NCBI RefSeq assembly: GCF_900112865.1
Contig: NZ_FONH01000002.1
Location: 168,713-232,712, forward strand
DNA: 64,000 nt
Source of the DNA: Dyella marensis
Lineage (GTDB): Bacteria > Pseudomonadota > Gammaproteobacteria > Xanthomonadales > Rhodanobacteraceae
Reading direction: 5' to 3'
Part shown: piece by piece, positions 15,634 to 25,524 of the stretch
How the letters are laid out: each line of letters begins with the position of its first letter
Numbering within the stretch: position 1 is the first letter of the stretch
Position numbers and translations under genes: made by a program
Notes under the pieces: generated by a model
What the model saw: only the letters and a program-made list of their open reading frames with translations
Database searches by the model: none
Told to the model about the DNA's origin: nothing

Positions 15634-16599
15634 TCAGGACTGATAGTCGAAGGCGTACTCGTTGGCCGCGTTCTCATAGACATGGGCGGCAATCGCCAGG
15701 TCGATCACCGCCAGGCCCACCGGGATCGCCAGGATCCGCTGCTTGCGCCGCCGCACACCGCCCTGGGCGATGGCCTCCCCTAGCTCGATGCTGTCGAACA
15801 GCGAAAGGTCGACGCTGCCCAACTCGCCCAGCCGCTTCAGCACCGCCCGGCGCTGGTCGTAGACGATCAGGTCGATCTGGCTGAGGAAGCGCGTGCCCAG
15901 GTCCAGAAAACCGTTGGTGCCGACCACGCAGGCGCCTTCCTTCAGGCGCACGCCGTCGAGCAGGCTCTGCCGCGTATGCGTCGAGACCAGCACGATGTCC
16001 GAGGCGGCCAGCACCGACACGTCGTCGGCCACCGGAAAGGCGATCGGCCGGAAGCGCTCGGCGAACTGGCGCGCGAAGCGCCGGGCGCGCTCGCGCCGCT
16101 GTCCGATGATGTGGACGGTGGTCAGCCGGGGCATGCGCGGCAGCAGGTATTCCAGCGCGTGGAAGTTGTTTTCGCCGGGACCGATCACGCTCAGCACGCG
16201 GCTGTCGCGGTCGGCGAAGTAGTACGCGCACATGCCGGCGGTCATGCCGGTGCGCCAGCTGCTGATGAAGCCGCCGTCCATGACGGCCAGGGGATAACCG
16301 CTGTCGGGATCGTTGAGTACGATCATGCCCATCACGGCGGGCATGTCTCTTAGGGAGTTTTCCGAATTCATGCTCACCCACTTGATGCCGGCATAGCCTT
16401 TCAGAGGCAGATAGGCCGGCATGCTGTTGATGAACTGCAGCTTCCGCGGATCGCGGCCCAGTCGCAGGGAGAACTTCGGATGGTTCTCGATGCTGCCGTC
16501 CGACACGCCGGCGTAGATCTCTTCGAGAATCTCGATCGCCATGTCGTGGATCATGGCTTTGCGGACCGCACTCCGATTGATGTGTCGCGTCGCCATCAT
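15634..16599 (-). CDS. Ornithine cyclodeaminase / mu-crystallin family protein
   Basis: Protein of 321 aa. The ATG at 16599 has AGGAG eight bases upstream and is followed by a second ATG. Family marks: K-G-Y-A-G-I-K-W early, the arginine motif S-S-W-R-T-G-M-T-A-G and a Rossmann loop V-I-G-P-G-E-N-N. Members are NAD(P)-dependent imine-forming or reducing enzymes (ornithine cyclodeaminase, alanine dehydrogenase, ketimine reductase, SbnB-type synthase). The loop here (G-P-G-E-N) departs from the usual G-x-G-x-Q, so the reaction is open. It is convergent with the P460 gene, 19 bp between stops, and is not in an operon with biosynthetic partners, which makes an SbnB role unlikely. Confidence 0.8.
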   Translation of the reverse strand: MMATRHINRSAVRKAMIHDMAIEILEEIYAGVSDGSIENHPKFSLRLGRDPRKLQFINSMPAYLPLKGYAGIKWVSMNSENSLRDMPAVMGMIVLNDPDSGYPLAVMDGGFISSWRTGMTAGMCAYYFADRDSRVLSVIGPGENNFHALEYLLPRMPRLTTVHIIGQRRERARRFARQFAERFRPIAFPVADDVSVLAASDIVLVSTHTRQSLLDGVRLKEGACVVGTNGFLDLGTRFLSQIDLIVYDQRRAVLKRLGELGSVDLSLFDSIELGEAIAQGGVRRRKQRILAIPVGLAVIDLAIAAHVYENAANEYAFDYQS

Positions 16600-17041
16600 G
16601 CGTATTGCTCCTATCGCCGCGTTGTCGACGCGCGAAACATACGGAGAACACATCGCGGCGGGCAGATTGATCATTCCTAGCTGATGTATCCGAGAAATCA
16701 GCATGGGAAACGCGATGAGACCCTGCGCAGCTATGGCTGACCGACGACGGCAACCGCTTTGCCGAGCCACGACCAGGGGAGTGACTCAAGAAGATTCGCT
16801 TACATGCTCGGGTTCGCTGTATGGATCATTCGATAGGATCTGACCCATCGATAGCGAACGCCGCATAGTGATAAGCGCATCGCAGAATCGATATGAAGCG
16901 ACATCTGTCGCCATGTTCCGGCTTGACGGCAAACGGCGACGCCCTCGCGGACCGGCGATGCAGCAAGGCACCGCCCAGGTATGACCTCGTGCTTGACGAA
17001 ACCCATCCCCTGGCCCTAATTTCCACGCCGCTGGTGGTTTT
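16600..17041. other. Intergenic region between divergent genes
   Basis: This stretch must hold the promoter of the cyclodeaminase-like gene (leftward) and of the metE leader (rightward). I find no convincing reading frame and no recognisable repeat in it. Confidence 0.4.
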
Positions 17042-17067
17042 CATCCTTTCATCGCGATGAAAGGATG
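17042..17067. promoter_or_regulatory. Perfect 26-bp palindrome upstream of the metE riboswitch
   Basis: CATCCTTTCATCG is followed directly by its exact reverse complement CGATGAAAGGATG, with no loop, just 5' of the conserved riboswitch core. A gapless palindrome of this length fits a dimeric repressor or activator site better than an RNA hairpin. MetR- or SahR-type regulators of methionine genes are natural candidates, but I cannot assign one. Confidence 0.6.
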
Positions 17068-17235
17068 CAATTAAAAGGGAAGCCGGTGCGGCCTTACGGC
17101 CAATTCCGGCGCTGCCCCGCAGCGGTGTGTGGAAACGAACCTCGTCATAAGCACTGGCCTTAGCCGGCCGGGAAGCGGCGAGCACTAGGCGAGGCGTTCG
17201 CGCCTCATGTCCACGAGCCCGAAGACCTGCCCCGG
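17068..17235 (+). promoter_or_regulatory. Cobalamin (B12) riboswitch controlling metE
   Basis: Conserved elements appear in order: AAAGGGAAGCCGGTG at about 17083, the GCTGCCCCGCAGCGGT box at 17111, CACTGG at 17152, CCGGGAAG at 17168 and a B12-box-like GAAGACCTGCC at 17221-17231. This is a cobalamin aptamer. Between it and the metE ATG at 17449 lie about 210 nt with GC-rich inverted repeats, probably the expression platform. When B12 is present the cell can use MetH, and the switch should shut off B12-independent MetE. Confidence 0.92.
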
Positions 17236-17448
17236 CCGGGAAGCCGACAGCTTCCCGCCTGACCTGGAGCTTCCGCGGGGAGGCGGCCGGGGCTGCGTGC
17301 CATGCCTCTGCGCTGGCCGCCCGCCCCTGCGCGATCTCGCGGCAGCCCGGTTCGCCCGCGGGGGCGAAGGTCGCGCGCGTATCCGCGGATGCCTCGCGGC
17401 TGCGCGGTTCCTTCGTTCCTCATTCACCACGAATCGAGGAAATGCAGC

Positions 17449-19740
17449 ATGACTACCGTTACCAATCTCGGCTTCCCGCGCATGGGTGCGCGGCGCGAGC
17501 TCAAGCAGGCCCTGGAAGCGTACTGGCGCGACGAGACACAGCGTGCGCCGCTGCTGGACACCGCAGGCCAACTGCGCGAACGCCACTGGAAAATGCAGCG
17601 CGAGGCCGGCGCCCACGTGGTGCCGTGCAACGACTTCTCGCTGTACGACCACGTGCTCGATACGGCCTGGCTGTTCGACGCGATTCCCGAGCGCTACCGC
17701 GCGCTGGCCGACGCCGATCCGCTGGCCGGCTACTTCGCCATGGCGCGCGGCACGCAACGCGCGGGCGTGGACCTGCACGCGCTGGAAATGACCAAGTGGT
17801 TCGATACCAACTACCACTACATCGTGCCCGAGCTGCACGCCGGCCAGGCCTTCCGCCTGCGCGGCGACAAGCCCGTGCAGGAATTCCTCGAAGCGCGGGC
17901 GCAGGGCCATGAAGCGCGACCGGTGCTGCTGGGGCCGGTGAGTTTCCTGCTGCTGTCCAAGACCAGCGACGGCAGCGACCGTCTCGCCCTGCTCGACCGC
18001 CTGCTGCCCGCCTATGCGGAACTGCTGGGCAAGCTGCACGATGCCGGCGCCGAATGGGTGCAGCTCGACGAGCCCTGCCTGGTGCTCGACCTCGACCATG
18101 AGGACGCGGCGGCCTATCGCAGCGCCTACGCCGCGCTCGCCGGCACCACGCGGCCGAAGCTGCTGCTGGCCACTTACTTCGGCGCGCTCGGCGACAACCT
18201 GCCGCTGGCGCAGGAGCTGCCGGTCGACGGCCTGCACATCGACCTGGTGCGCGCGCCTGCGCAGCTCGATGCCGTGCTGGGCAGCTTGCCCGCCGACCGC
18301 GTGCTTTCGCTCGGCGTGGTCGACGGCCGCAACGTATGGCGCGCCGACCTGGATCGCGCCATGGCCATCACCCGCGTGGCGATCGAGCGCCTGGGCAGGC
18401 AGCGCGTGTGGCTGGCGCCATCGTGTTCGCTGCTGCACGTGCCGCTCGACGCGTCGTTGGAAAAGGCGCTGCCCGCCGACGTGCATGCCTGGCTCGCCTT
18501 CGCGCGGCAGAAGCTCGAAGAACTGCGCACGGTGGCGGACATGTGCAAGGGCGTGGTCACCGCCTACCCGGCGCTCGAACACGCACGCGAAGTGATCGCC
18601 GCGCGCCGCGCCTCGCCCAAGGTGCACCGGCTGGCGGTCGCGCAGCGCCTGGCCAACCTGGACGCGTCGGCCGCGCATCGCCGGTCGACCTATGCGTTCC
18701 GCCGCGGCAAACAGCAACAGCGCTTCCAGCTGCCGCTGTTTCCGACCACCACGATCGGCTCTTTCCCGCAGACCGCCGAGGTACGCGAGGCGCGCGCCCG
18801 CTACAAGTCGGGCCAGTGGTCGGCAGCCGAGTACGACGCGCTGATCGCCGAGCAGACCGCCGCCTGCGTGCAGTTCCAGGAAGCGATCGGCATCGACGTG
18901 CTGGTGCACGGAGAGTTCGAGCGCAACGACATGGTCGAATACTTCGGCGAACAGCTCGACGGCTTCGTCTTCACCAGGCATGGCTGGGTGCAAAGCTACG
19001 GCTCGCGCTGCGTCAAGCCGCCGATCATCTACGGCGACGTGCAGCGGCCGGCGCCGATGACGGTGCGCTGGTCCGCCTACGCGCAAGCGCTCACCGGGCG
19101 GCCGGTGAAAGGCATGCTGACCGGGCCGGTGACCGTGCTGCAGTGGTCGTTCGTGCGCGACGACCAGCCGCGCGCCACCACCTGCCGACAGTTGGCATTG
19201 GCCCTGCGCGACGAAGTGCTCGACCTGGAAGCGGCCGGCATCCGCATCATCCAGATCGACGAGCCCGCGCTGCGCGAAGGCCTGCCGCTGCGCCGCGCGG
19301 ACTGGGCCGGGTATCTGGGCTGGGCGGTGGAGAGCTTCCGCCTCGCCGCCTCCGGCGTGGCCGACGACACCCAGATCCACACCCACATGTGCTACTCGGA
19401 GTTCAACGACATCATCGAGGCGGTGGCCGCGATGGACGCCGACGTGATCTCGATCGAGACCTCGCGCTCGCGCATGGAACTGCTCGGCGCATTCGAACGC
19501 TTCCGCTATCCCAATGAGATCGGCCCCGGCGTCTACGACATCCATTCGCCGCGCGTGCCGGACGTGGCCGAGATGGTCGCGCTGCTGGAGAAGGCCGGCG
19601 AGGTGCTCAGTCCCGAGCAGTTGTGGGTGAATCCCGATTGCGGACTGAAGACGCGCGGCTGGGAAGAAACGCGCAAGGCGCTGGTCTCGCTGGTGGAGGC
19701 GGCACGGGTGATGCGAGAGCGGATGACCATCGCAGTGTGA
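17449..19740 (+). CDS. metE: Cobalamin-independent methionine synthase
   Basis: Protein of 763 aa, normal length for MetE (5-methyltetrahydropteroyltriglutamate-homocysteine methyltransferase). It transfers the methyl of 5-methyl-THF-polyglutamate to homocysteine in the cytoplasm. The N-terminal half starts T-N-L-G-F-P-R-M-G; the C-terminal catalytic half starts [12 protein letters not shown]. The zinc/homocysteine site is intact: H644-T-H-M-C648, an E in the following segment and C731 in N-P-D-C-G-L-K-T-R. The ATG at 17449 has GAGGAA upstream; the frame is open further upstream but crosses the riboswitch leader, so the shorter start is right. Controlled by the upstream B12 riboswitch. Its last codons and downstream sequence are duplicated at about 19883. 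Confidence 0.97.
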   Translation: MTTVTNLGFPRMGARRELKQALEAYWRDETQRAPLLDTAGQLRERHWKMQREAGAHVVPCNDFSLYDHVLDTAWLFDAIPERYRALADADPLAGYFAMARGTQRAGVDLHALEMTKWFDTNYHYIVPELHAGQAFRLRGDKPVQEFLEARAQGHEARPVLLGPVSFLLLSKTSDGSDRLALLDRLLPAYAELLGKLHDAGAEWVQLDEPCLVLDLDHEDAAAYRSAYAALAGTTRPKLLLATYFGALGDNLPLAQELPVDGLHIDLVRAPAQLDAVLGSLPADRVLSLGVVDGRNVWRADLDRAMAITRVAIERLGRQRVWLAPSCSLLHVPLDASLEKALPADVHAWLAFARQKLEELRTVADMCKGVVTAYPALEHAREVIAARRASPKVHRLAVAQRLANLDASAAHRRSTYAFRRGKQQQRFQLPLFPTTTIGSFPQTAEVREARARYKSGQWSAAEYDALIAEQTAACVQFQEAIGIDVLVHGEFERNDMVEYFGEQLDGFVFTRHGWVQSYGSRCVKPPIIYGDVQRPAPMTVRWSAYAQALTGRPVKGMLTGPVTVLQWSFVRDDQPRATTCRQLALALRDEVLDLEAAGIRIIQIDEPALREGLPLRRADWAGYLGWAVESFRLAASGVADDTQIHTHMCYSEFNDIIEAVAAMDADVISIETSRSRMELLGAFERFRYPNEIGPGVYDIHSPRVPDVAEMVALLEKAGEVLSPEQLWVNPDCGLKTRGWEETRKALVSLVEAARVMRERMTIAV

Positions 19741-20003
19741 CGATGACGGGGGACGCCGTGCACCCGCATGGCGTCCCTCAACCTCGATCGTCATCCCGGC
19801 GCAGGCCGGGATGACGAAGCCGGTAGATCGTGTCGCCTTTCCGGTGAGGAAGAAGCCTGGATACAAACGGGCGTAGAGCACGTCGAGGCGGCTCGAGTGA
19901 TGCGAGAGCGGATGACCATCGCAGTGTGACGATGACGGGGGACGCCGTACGCCCGCATGGCGTCCCTCAACCTCGATCGTCATCCCGGCGCAGGCCGGGA
20001 TCC
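19694..20003. repeat. Direct duplication of the metE 3' end plus downstream repeat
   Basis: About 120 bp at 19694-19813, covering the last 15 or so codons of metE, its TGA and a following REP-like palindrome, recur at 19883-20003 with few changes (offset 189 bp). The second copy keeps the coding part, but it follows unrelated sequence and has no gene attached. This looks like a tandem duplication of the gene tail with the palindrome. A third palindrome stands at about 20088-20114. Confidence 0.8.
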
Positions 20004-20192
20004 AGTCGCGACGCGCAAGGTCGAGCCCGAACGGCACAAGACACGCGCTCGAACTTCGCGGCGACCATCAAGCGCCGTCGCCACTGGATCCCGGCCTGTG
20101 CCGGGATGACGAAGCTGGCCCTGCCGATTGTGTTCTGCATCACAAACGACTAGCGCCTCGCCCGAGCCGAAGTCGCCACCGTCAAAATTAAT

Positions 20193-20239
20193 TCACATAA
20201 AGTGACTAAATTGCCCGGCAACGCATGGACGGTCCATGC
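20193..20239. promoter_or_regulatory. Two small palindromes in front of the TonB-receptor operon
   Basis: TCAC-ATAAA-GTGA (20193-20205) lies in an AT-rich stretch that probably holds the promoter. A second palindrome, GCATGGAC-g-GTCCATGC, lies at 20223-20239, just before the receptor ATG at 20255. Either could bind the ROK regulator encoded at the end of the operon. The first has a counterpart upstream of the glycerophosphodiesterase gene (35654-35666). Confidence 0.45.
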
Positions 20240-20254
20240 CGGGGAATCGCATTC

Positions 20255-22975
20255 ATGGGCTTCAACGCAAGGCCCTGCCGCGCCAAGGCGCGCCGCGGGC
20301 AGGTTTTCGCATTCACCGCCCTGGCGCTGGCCATCGGCCAGGCCAGCGCGCAGAACACTCCCGCGCCGGCCGACGCCGTCGCGCTGGACGGGGTGAAAGT
20401 CACCGGCAAGGTGCTGTCCACCGAGCAGGCGATCGCCGAGAAGCGCGCCGCGCCGGGCATTTCCGACGGCGTCTCCGCCGACGAGATCGGCTCGATCCCG
20501 GACTTCGGCCTGGGCGAGGCGGTGCAGCGCATCCCAGGCGTGGCGATGACCATCAACAACGGCCGTGGCGAAGCGCAGTTCCTCAACCTGCGCGGCCTCA
20601 ACCCGGACTACAACGCGGTGACCGTGGACGGCATCGCCCTGCCCTCCACCGAAACCACCTCGCGCAATGTCTCGCTCGATGTGCTGCCGTCCTCGCTGGC
20701 GCGCCAGGTGAGCATCTACAAGACGGTGACGCCCGACATGACCGGCAATGCCGTGGGCGGCATCACCAACCTGCGCACGCGCAGCGCCTTCGATGCGCCG
20801 GGGCTGTTCGCCGCCGGCCGCGCCGACCTGGCCCGCTGGGACAACCAGCGCGTGGTGGCCGACTCCAAGCCGTCCGGCCAGGTCGAAGGCACGCTCAGCA
20901 ATACCTTCGGCGCGGACCGTCAGTTCGGCTTCGTGCTGTCGGGCAGCTACTTCCGCCGCGACTCCTCGTCACTGGACACGGCCATGGACAGCGACGGCTA
21001 CTACCGCTACACCGGCGGTACCCAGACCCTGTCCTCGCTGCGCCAGAACGCGGCCGGCACCGGCTCGTCGCTGAAGCCGTCGGACGACCTGGACGGCCTC
21101 GCCGCGGTGCCGGACCGCCACCGCTGGCTCACCTACGACAACGTGCGCACCCGCCAGGCGCTGTTCGGCAAGTTCGAGTACGACAATCACCAGAACCTGC
21201 AGGCGCACCTGACCGCCGGCTACTTCCAGCACGAGAACGACGAGCAGCGCCGCGCGCAGTTCCTCAACCGCGTCGGTCCCGCCACCCTCGACTCGCCCAC
21301 CAGCGGCAGCTTCGCCAAGGGCTCGGCGCAGGCGGACTTCGACCACTACGATCAGGTGCGGCGCATCCGCTATGCGGAGCTGGGCGCCAGCTACGAGCCG
21401 GCCGAGCGCAGCCAGCTCGACCTGGTGGCTAACTACGCCGCCGGCAGCTACCGGCAGTCGACCAAGGAAGACGTGTTCACCAGCGCGGCTTCTTCCAAGC
21501 TCGGCTTCGCCTATCGCGCCGTGCCGGGCGACGTGGCCTTGTTCGCGCCGAGCAATCCCGGCTATTTCCTCGACCCGGCCAACTACGCGCAGACCAGCTA
21601 TCTCTCGCGCATGGAGCGCAGCCGCTCGGGCCTGCTCACGCTGAAGGCCGACTTCACCCACAACCTGCAGGAAGACGCCAGCGGCTGGGGCTACAAGGGC
21701 GGCGTCGAACATCGCAACCTGCAGCAGCGCTACGGCCTGGACGAAACCGGCTACGTGCCGACGCGCAGCGTGTCGCTCGCCGCGATCGGCAGCGAGGACA
21801 CGCGCTTCCAGCCCTACGACGGCGCCGGCCAGAGCATGCTGCTGATCGATCCGGACAAGGTCGATGCCTACGTTGCCGCGCATCCGGGCAGCTACGCACT
21901 CGCCACCACCAATGCGCGCAACAGCGCGATCGGCGATTTCAATATCAAGGAGGCGATCGACAGCGCCTACCTGATGGGCGGCTATCGCGACGACACTTGG
22001 ACGGCGCTGGGCGGCCTGCGCTACGAGGATACGAAGCAGACGGTGCAAAACACCCTGCCCTCGCCGCTCAACAGCCTCACCCGGTTCGCCAGGCAGAGCG
22101 TGGACCGCAGCTACGGCAAGCTGCTGCCGTCGGCCGTCGCCACCTACCACCTGGCGCCCGACCTGCTGCTGCGCGCCGGCGCCAGCCAGACGCTGGGCCG
22201 CGCCACCTATGCGGCCCTGGCGCAGAACAGTACGCCCACCGTCAGCCCTGCGGCGGGCACGATCTCGCAGACGCTCGGCAACCCGCAGTTGCAGCCGCGC
22301 CAATCGACCAACCTCGACCTGTCGCTGGAGTGGTACGCCTCGCGCGACGCGATGATGTCGCTGGCGCTGTTCGAGAAGAACATCAAGCACGAGATCGTCA
22401 ACTTGAGCAGCACCGGCACGCAGACCGATCCCGGCGGCCTGAGCGGTACCTGGCAGGTGACCACCACCCAGGCGCAGAACGCCAGCACCGCCAAGGTGCG
22501 CGGCCTGGAGCTGGGCCTGGCCGACCTGCATTTCGACTTCCTGCCTGCGCCGTTCGACCGCTTCGGCGCCACCTTCAACGCCACCCTGCTGGACATGGAC
22601 GGCCCGGCGATCGCCATGAACGACGGCAGCCGCCGCACGCTGCCGATGCTCACCGGCGCCGCGCGCAGCATCTTCAATGCCTCGCTGATGTACAGCGACG
22701 GCGCCTTCAGCGCGCAGCTCAGCGCCAACCGCACCGGCAAGATGCCGATCAGCTTCGCCACCGACAACCCCGCCAACGACGTCTACTACGCGCGCCTGCA
22801 GACCTACGACGCGCAGTTGCGCTATGCGGTCGACCGCCATCTCAGCTTCCTGGTGCAGGGCAAGAACCTCGCCAATGCCCGGCCCACGCGTGTGCTCGGT
22901 CCGGGCCAGGCGCTGGTGAAGGAAGAGCTGGACAACGGCCGCGCCTATTTCCTGGGAGCCACCTATGCGTTCTGA
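20255..22975 (+). CDS. TonB-dependent outer-membrane receptor (sugar type)
   Basis: Protein of 906 aa from the ATG at 20255, which has GGGGA upstream; an ATG ten codons earlier has no binding site. A signal peptide ends near Q-A-S-A-Q; no separate TonB box was pinned down. The plug contains I-P-D-F-G-L-G-E-A-V-Q-R-I-P-G-V and L-R-G-L-N-P-D-Y-N, marks of the large TonB receptors of Xanthomonas and Caulobacter that import oligosaccharides rather than iron. The barrel ends in A-x-Y-F-L-G-A-T-Y-A-F with terminal Phe. First gene of an operon (20255-26688); the next gene overlaps by 11 bp. Substrate inferred from partners: a glycan yielding N-acetylhexosamine or a glycosyl phosphodiester. Confidence 0.92.
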   Translation: MGFNARPCRAKARRGQVFAFTALALAIGQASAQNTPAPADAVALDGVKVTGKVLSTEQAIAEKRAAPGISDGVSADEIGSIPDFGLGEAVQRIPGVAMTINNGRGEAQFLNLRGLNPDYNAVTVDGIALPSTETTSRNVSLDVLPSSLARQVSIYKTVTPDMTGNAVGGITNLRTRSAFDAPGLFAAGRADLARWDNQRVVADSKPSGQVEGTLSNTFGADRQFGFVLSGSYFRRDSSSLDTAMDSDGYYRYTGGTQTLSSLRQNAAGTGSSLKPSDDLDGLAAVPDRHRWLTYDNVRTRQALFGKFEYDNHQNLQAHLTAGYFQHENDEQRRAQFLNRVGPATLDSPTSGSFAKGSAQADFDHYDQVRRIRYAELGASYEPAERSQLDLVANYAAGSYRQSTKEDVFTSAASSKLGFAYRAVPGDVALFAPSNPGYFLDPANYAQTSYLSRMERSRSGLLTLKADFTHNLQEDASGWGYKGGVEHRNLQQRYGLDETGYVPTRSVSLAAIGSEDTRFQPYDGAGQSMLLIDPDKVDAYVAAHPGSYALATTNARNSAIGDFNIKEAIDSAYLMGGYRDDTWTALGGLRYEDTKQTVQNTLPSPLNSLTRFARQSVDRSYGKLLPSAVATYHLAPDLLLRAGASQTLGRATYAALAQNSTPTVSPAAGTISQTLGNPQLQPRQSTNLDLSLEWYASRDAMMSLALFEKNIKHEIVNLSSTGTQTDPGGLSGTWQVTTTQAQNASTAKVRGLELGLADLHFDFLPAPFDRFGATFNATLLDMDGPAIAMNDGSRRTLPMLTGAARSIFNASLMYSDGAFSAQLSANRTGKMPISFATDNPANDVYYARLQTYDAQLRYAVDRHLSFLVQGKNLANARPTRVLGPGQALVKEELDNGRAYFLGATYAF

Positions 22976-24209
22976 TTTTCGCCGCGCCGTCCTGGCTGCC
23001 TGTCTCGCCGCGACCTTCGCGCACGCGGACGATGTGCCGCCAACCAAGGTTGCGGTACCTGCCATCCCCGTCATCGCCGATGCCACCTGCTGGAACGCGC
23101 AACCGCACGACGTCGTGGCCGCGCTGCGCCAGTGCGCACGCAAGGGCGTGCAGGCCGTGACGCTGCCGGTGCGCCGCGGGCCCGACGGCGCGCCTTACGC
23201 CGCGTCCAGCTACGCCCGCACCGCCTGCCAGCCCGGCACTGACTGTGTGCCGCTGGCCGATGCGCTCGCGCTCAAGCCGGCGCCCGCGCTGCTGCTGCAG
23301 ACCTCGCCCGCGCTACTCGATGAAGTACAGGCCGCGGTGCTTCGCGCGGATGCCGCCGGCCGTGTGCAGGTGCAGCCGATGCTGGAACGTCCCATCGGCG
23401 ATGCCGCGCCGGACACCATCGCGCCGGGCCTGAGCTACTGGCATGTGGCACGCACCGCGCCGCGTCCGATGATGCTGCACGTGCTGGAGATCGACCTGTC
23501 CACGCCGGGCCTGTCGTTCGTGGTCACGCCCGGCGCACCCGCGAACGGCGGCGAGTTCGTCGCCGAGAAGACCTCGTCGTTCGCCCGCCGCGAACATCTC
23601 GCCGCCGCGATCAATGCCACCTACTTCCTGCCCTTCGACGGCGGCCACCTGCTGGACAAGCCCTACGTGCCGGCCGCCGGCCAGGCGGTGACGGTCGATG
23701 GCGTTTCCATCGCGCAGGGCCACCAGGATTCCGGCTACGCAAATGCCGACCCGCGCTCGAACGGTTCGCTGTGCCTCCATGGCCAGCGCGTGGCGATCAC
23801 GCTGCGGGCCTGCCCCGCCGGCACCACCGACGCCGTCGGTGCCGGCCCGGTGCTGCTGCTCGACGGCAAGACCCAGCCGCTGGAAGCGAAGCGCCGCGAG
23901 TACTACCTGGATACCGAGCCGCGCACCGCCATCGGCATCGACAAGGCGCATCGCCGCATGTGGTGGGTGGTGGTGGACGGCCGCCAGGCCGGCTACAGCG
24001 AAGGCATCACCTTGCCCGAGCTGACCGCGCTGCTGCGCGAGCTCGGCGCGGACTCGGCGATGAACCTGGACGGCGGCGGCTCCTCGACCATGGTCTTGCG
24101 CCGCGACGGCAAGCCCGCGGTGGTCAACAGTCCGATCCATACCGGCATCCCCGGACGCGAGCGCCCGGTCGGCAACCACCTCGGCCTGCGCCTGGACGCG
24201 GCGCCCTGA
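22965..24209 (+). CDS. Phosphodiester glycosidase family protein (NAGPA-like)
   Basis: Protein of 414 aa. The start overlaps the receptor gene by 11 bp, and GGGAG lies seven bases before the ATG. A signal peptide covers residues 1 to about 21. Residues from about 170 on match the NAGPA/phosphodiester glycosidase fold of the uncovering enzyme: I-N-A-T-Y-F, P-R-T-A-I-G-I-D and the hallmark M-N-L-D-G-G-G-S-S-T-M near the end. Relatives remove GlcNAc linked through a phosphodiester. The first 150 residues are an extra domain I do not recognise. In the periplasm it would process what the TonB receptor imports. Confidence 0.88.
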   Translation: MRSDFRRAVLAACLAATFAHADDVPPTKVAVPAIPVIADATCWNAQPHDVVAALRQCARKGVQAVTLPVRRGPDGAPYAASSYARTACQPGTDCVPLADALALKPAPALLLQTSPALLDEVQAAVLRADAAGRVQVQPMLERPIGDAAPDTIAPGLSYWHVARTAPRPMMLHVLEIDLSTPGLSFVVTPGAPANGGEFVAEKTSSFARREHLAAAINATYFLPFDGGHLLDKPYVPAAGQAVTVDGVSIAQGHQDSGYANADPRSNGSLCLHGQRVAITLRACPAGTTDAVGAGPVLLLDGKTQPLEAKRREYYLDTEPRTAIGIDKAHRRMWWVVVDGRQAGYSEGITLPELTALLRELGADSAMNLDGGGSSTMVLRRDGKPAVVNSPIHTGIPGRERPVGNHLGLRLDAAP

Positions 24210-24216
24210 GGCAGCC

Positions 24217-25494
24217 ATGAAGCGGCAACCGGCGGCGGGCAAGATGATCGACTTTGGTCCGTCCGCCGGAAGCCTTGCCCGCATGTCGTCCTCCGCCCTG
24301 TCCCTCGCCGCGCGGCCGCGCGCCGCCTCGCCCGCCGTGCTGATGACGGCGATCGTGCTGATGCTGGGCCTGCATCCGACCGCGATGTACCTGTACCTGC
24401 CGGCGCTGCCCGCGCTGCAGGCCACGCTCGGCGCCAGCGCAGCGCAGGCGCAGCACACGCTGTCGGTGGCGGTGGCGAGCTTCGGCCTGGGGCAATGGCT
24501 ATGGGGCATGCCGGCCGATCGCTGGGGTCGGCGTCCCGTGCTGCTGGCGGGACTCACGTTGTTCCTGCTCGCCAGCCTCGGCCTGATGAGCACGCACGAC
24601 TACGGCCTGTTCCTCGCCTGCCGCATCGGCCAGGGCCTGGGCGTAGCCGCCGCCGGCGTGGCCTGCCGCGCGATGCTGCGCGACCTGCACGCCTTGCACG
24701 ACCGCGTGCACCGCCTGTCGCTGGCGTTCTCGTGGCTGGGGGTGATCTCGCTGCTGGGGCCGCCGGTCGGCGCGTGGCTGTTCGAGCATGCCGGCATGCA
24801 GGCGACGCTCGCGGCGATCGCGGCTTTCGGCGCGGCCGCCCTGCTGCTGGTGCTGTTCAAGATCGACGAAACACTGCCCGCAGCGCACACGCGCCCGGCA
24901 TGGCAACCGGGCGAGTGGCGCGCGATCCTGCGGCACGCTTCGTTCCGCCACTACACCGGCCTCACTGCAAGCAGCTACATCGGCCACTACCTGTTCCTGG
25001 CCGGCTCCTCGTACGCGCTGATCGTGCGCCTGGGCATGACGCCGCCGCATTACGCGCTGGTGCTGGCCGGCGGTTCGATGGTGCATATGGCCGGCACCTT
25101 CGTCTGCCGCCGCTGGGTGGACCGGCTGGGGCTGCGCGCGACGCTGGCGCGCGCCGCGCTGCTCACGCTCGGCGGCGGCCTGGGCATGACCGTGCTGGTG
25201 CTGGCCGGCCTGCATGCGGCCTGGGCGATCGTCGCGCCGCAATGCCTGTATGTATTTGGCCATGCGATCCACCAGTCCTGCGGACAGGCCGCGGTGAGCG
25301 AACAATTCCCCGAACGCGCCGGCACCGCGTCCGCGCTTTCGGGCGTGCTGCTTGCGCTGCCCGCCGCGCTGGCCGGCTGGCTGCTCGCCGCGTCGATGGA
25401 ACATGCGGACCTGCCGATGGCCGCGAGCATGGGCCTGTGCGGACTCGCCACGGCATGGCTCGCCTGGCGTCCACAGCCGCGGCCGCTAACATAA
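24217..25494 (+). CDS. Bcr/CflA-type MFS transporter
   Basis: Protein of 425 aa with about 12 hydrophobic segments. The loop after the second helix, G-x-x-A-D-R-W-G-R-R-P-V-L, is the MFS motif A. The early T-A-M-Y-L-Y-L-P-A-L-P and R-I-G-Q-G-L-G segments resemble the Bcr/CflA drug-resistance branch. It starts 7 nt after the phosphodiester-glycosidase stop, so it belongs to the same operon, where a sugar or drug transport role are both possible. The ATG at 24217 is used; methionines at 24244 and 24283 are in frame and could be the true start. Confidence 0.85.
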   Translation: MKRQPAAGKMIDFGPSAGSLARMSSSALSLAARPRAASPAVLMTAIVLMLGLHPTAMYLYLPALPALQATLGASAAQAQHTLSVAVASFGLGQWLWGMPADRWGRRPVLLAGLTLFLLASLGLMSTHDYGLFLACRIGQGLGVAAAGVACRAMLRDLHALHDRVHRLSLAFSWLGVISLLGPPVGAWLFEHAGMQATLAAIAAFGAAALLLVLFKIDETLPAAHTRPAWQPGEWRAILRHASFRHYTGLTASSYIGHYLFLAGSSYALIVRLGMTPPHYALVLAGGSMVHMAGTFVCRRWVDRLGLRATLARAALLTLGGGLGMTVLVLAGLHAAWAIVAPQCLYVFGHAIHQSCGQAAVSEQFPERAGTASALSGVLLALPAALAGWLLAASMEHADLPMAASMGLCGLATAWLAWRPQPRPLT

Positions 25495-25524
25495 GCGCGT
25501 TGACCTAAGGATTCCCCGCCCCTC

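Noticed and set aside
16786-17185. Small minus-strand frames upstream of metE
   Set aside because: They overlap the riboswitch or have no binding site, no family match and no sensible composition.
17185-20037. A minus-strand open frame of 950 codons across metE
   Set aside because: The strand is the antisense of metE, whose family match is beyond doubt; the translated product shows only low-complexity shadow composition.
20969-23143. A 724-codon minus-strand frame across the TonB receptor gene
   Set aside because: No family resemblance; the plus-strand receptor is unambiguous, with signal peptide, plug and terminal Phe.
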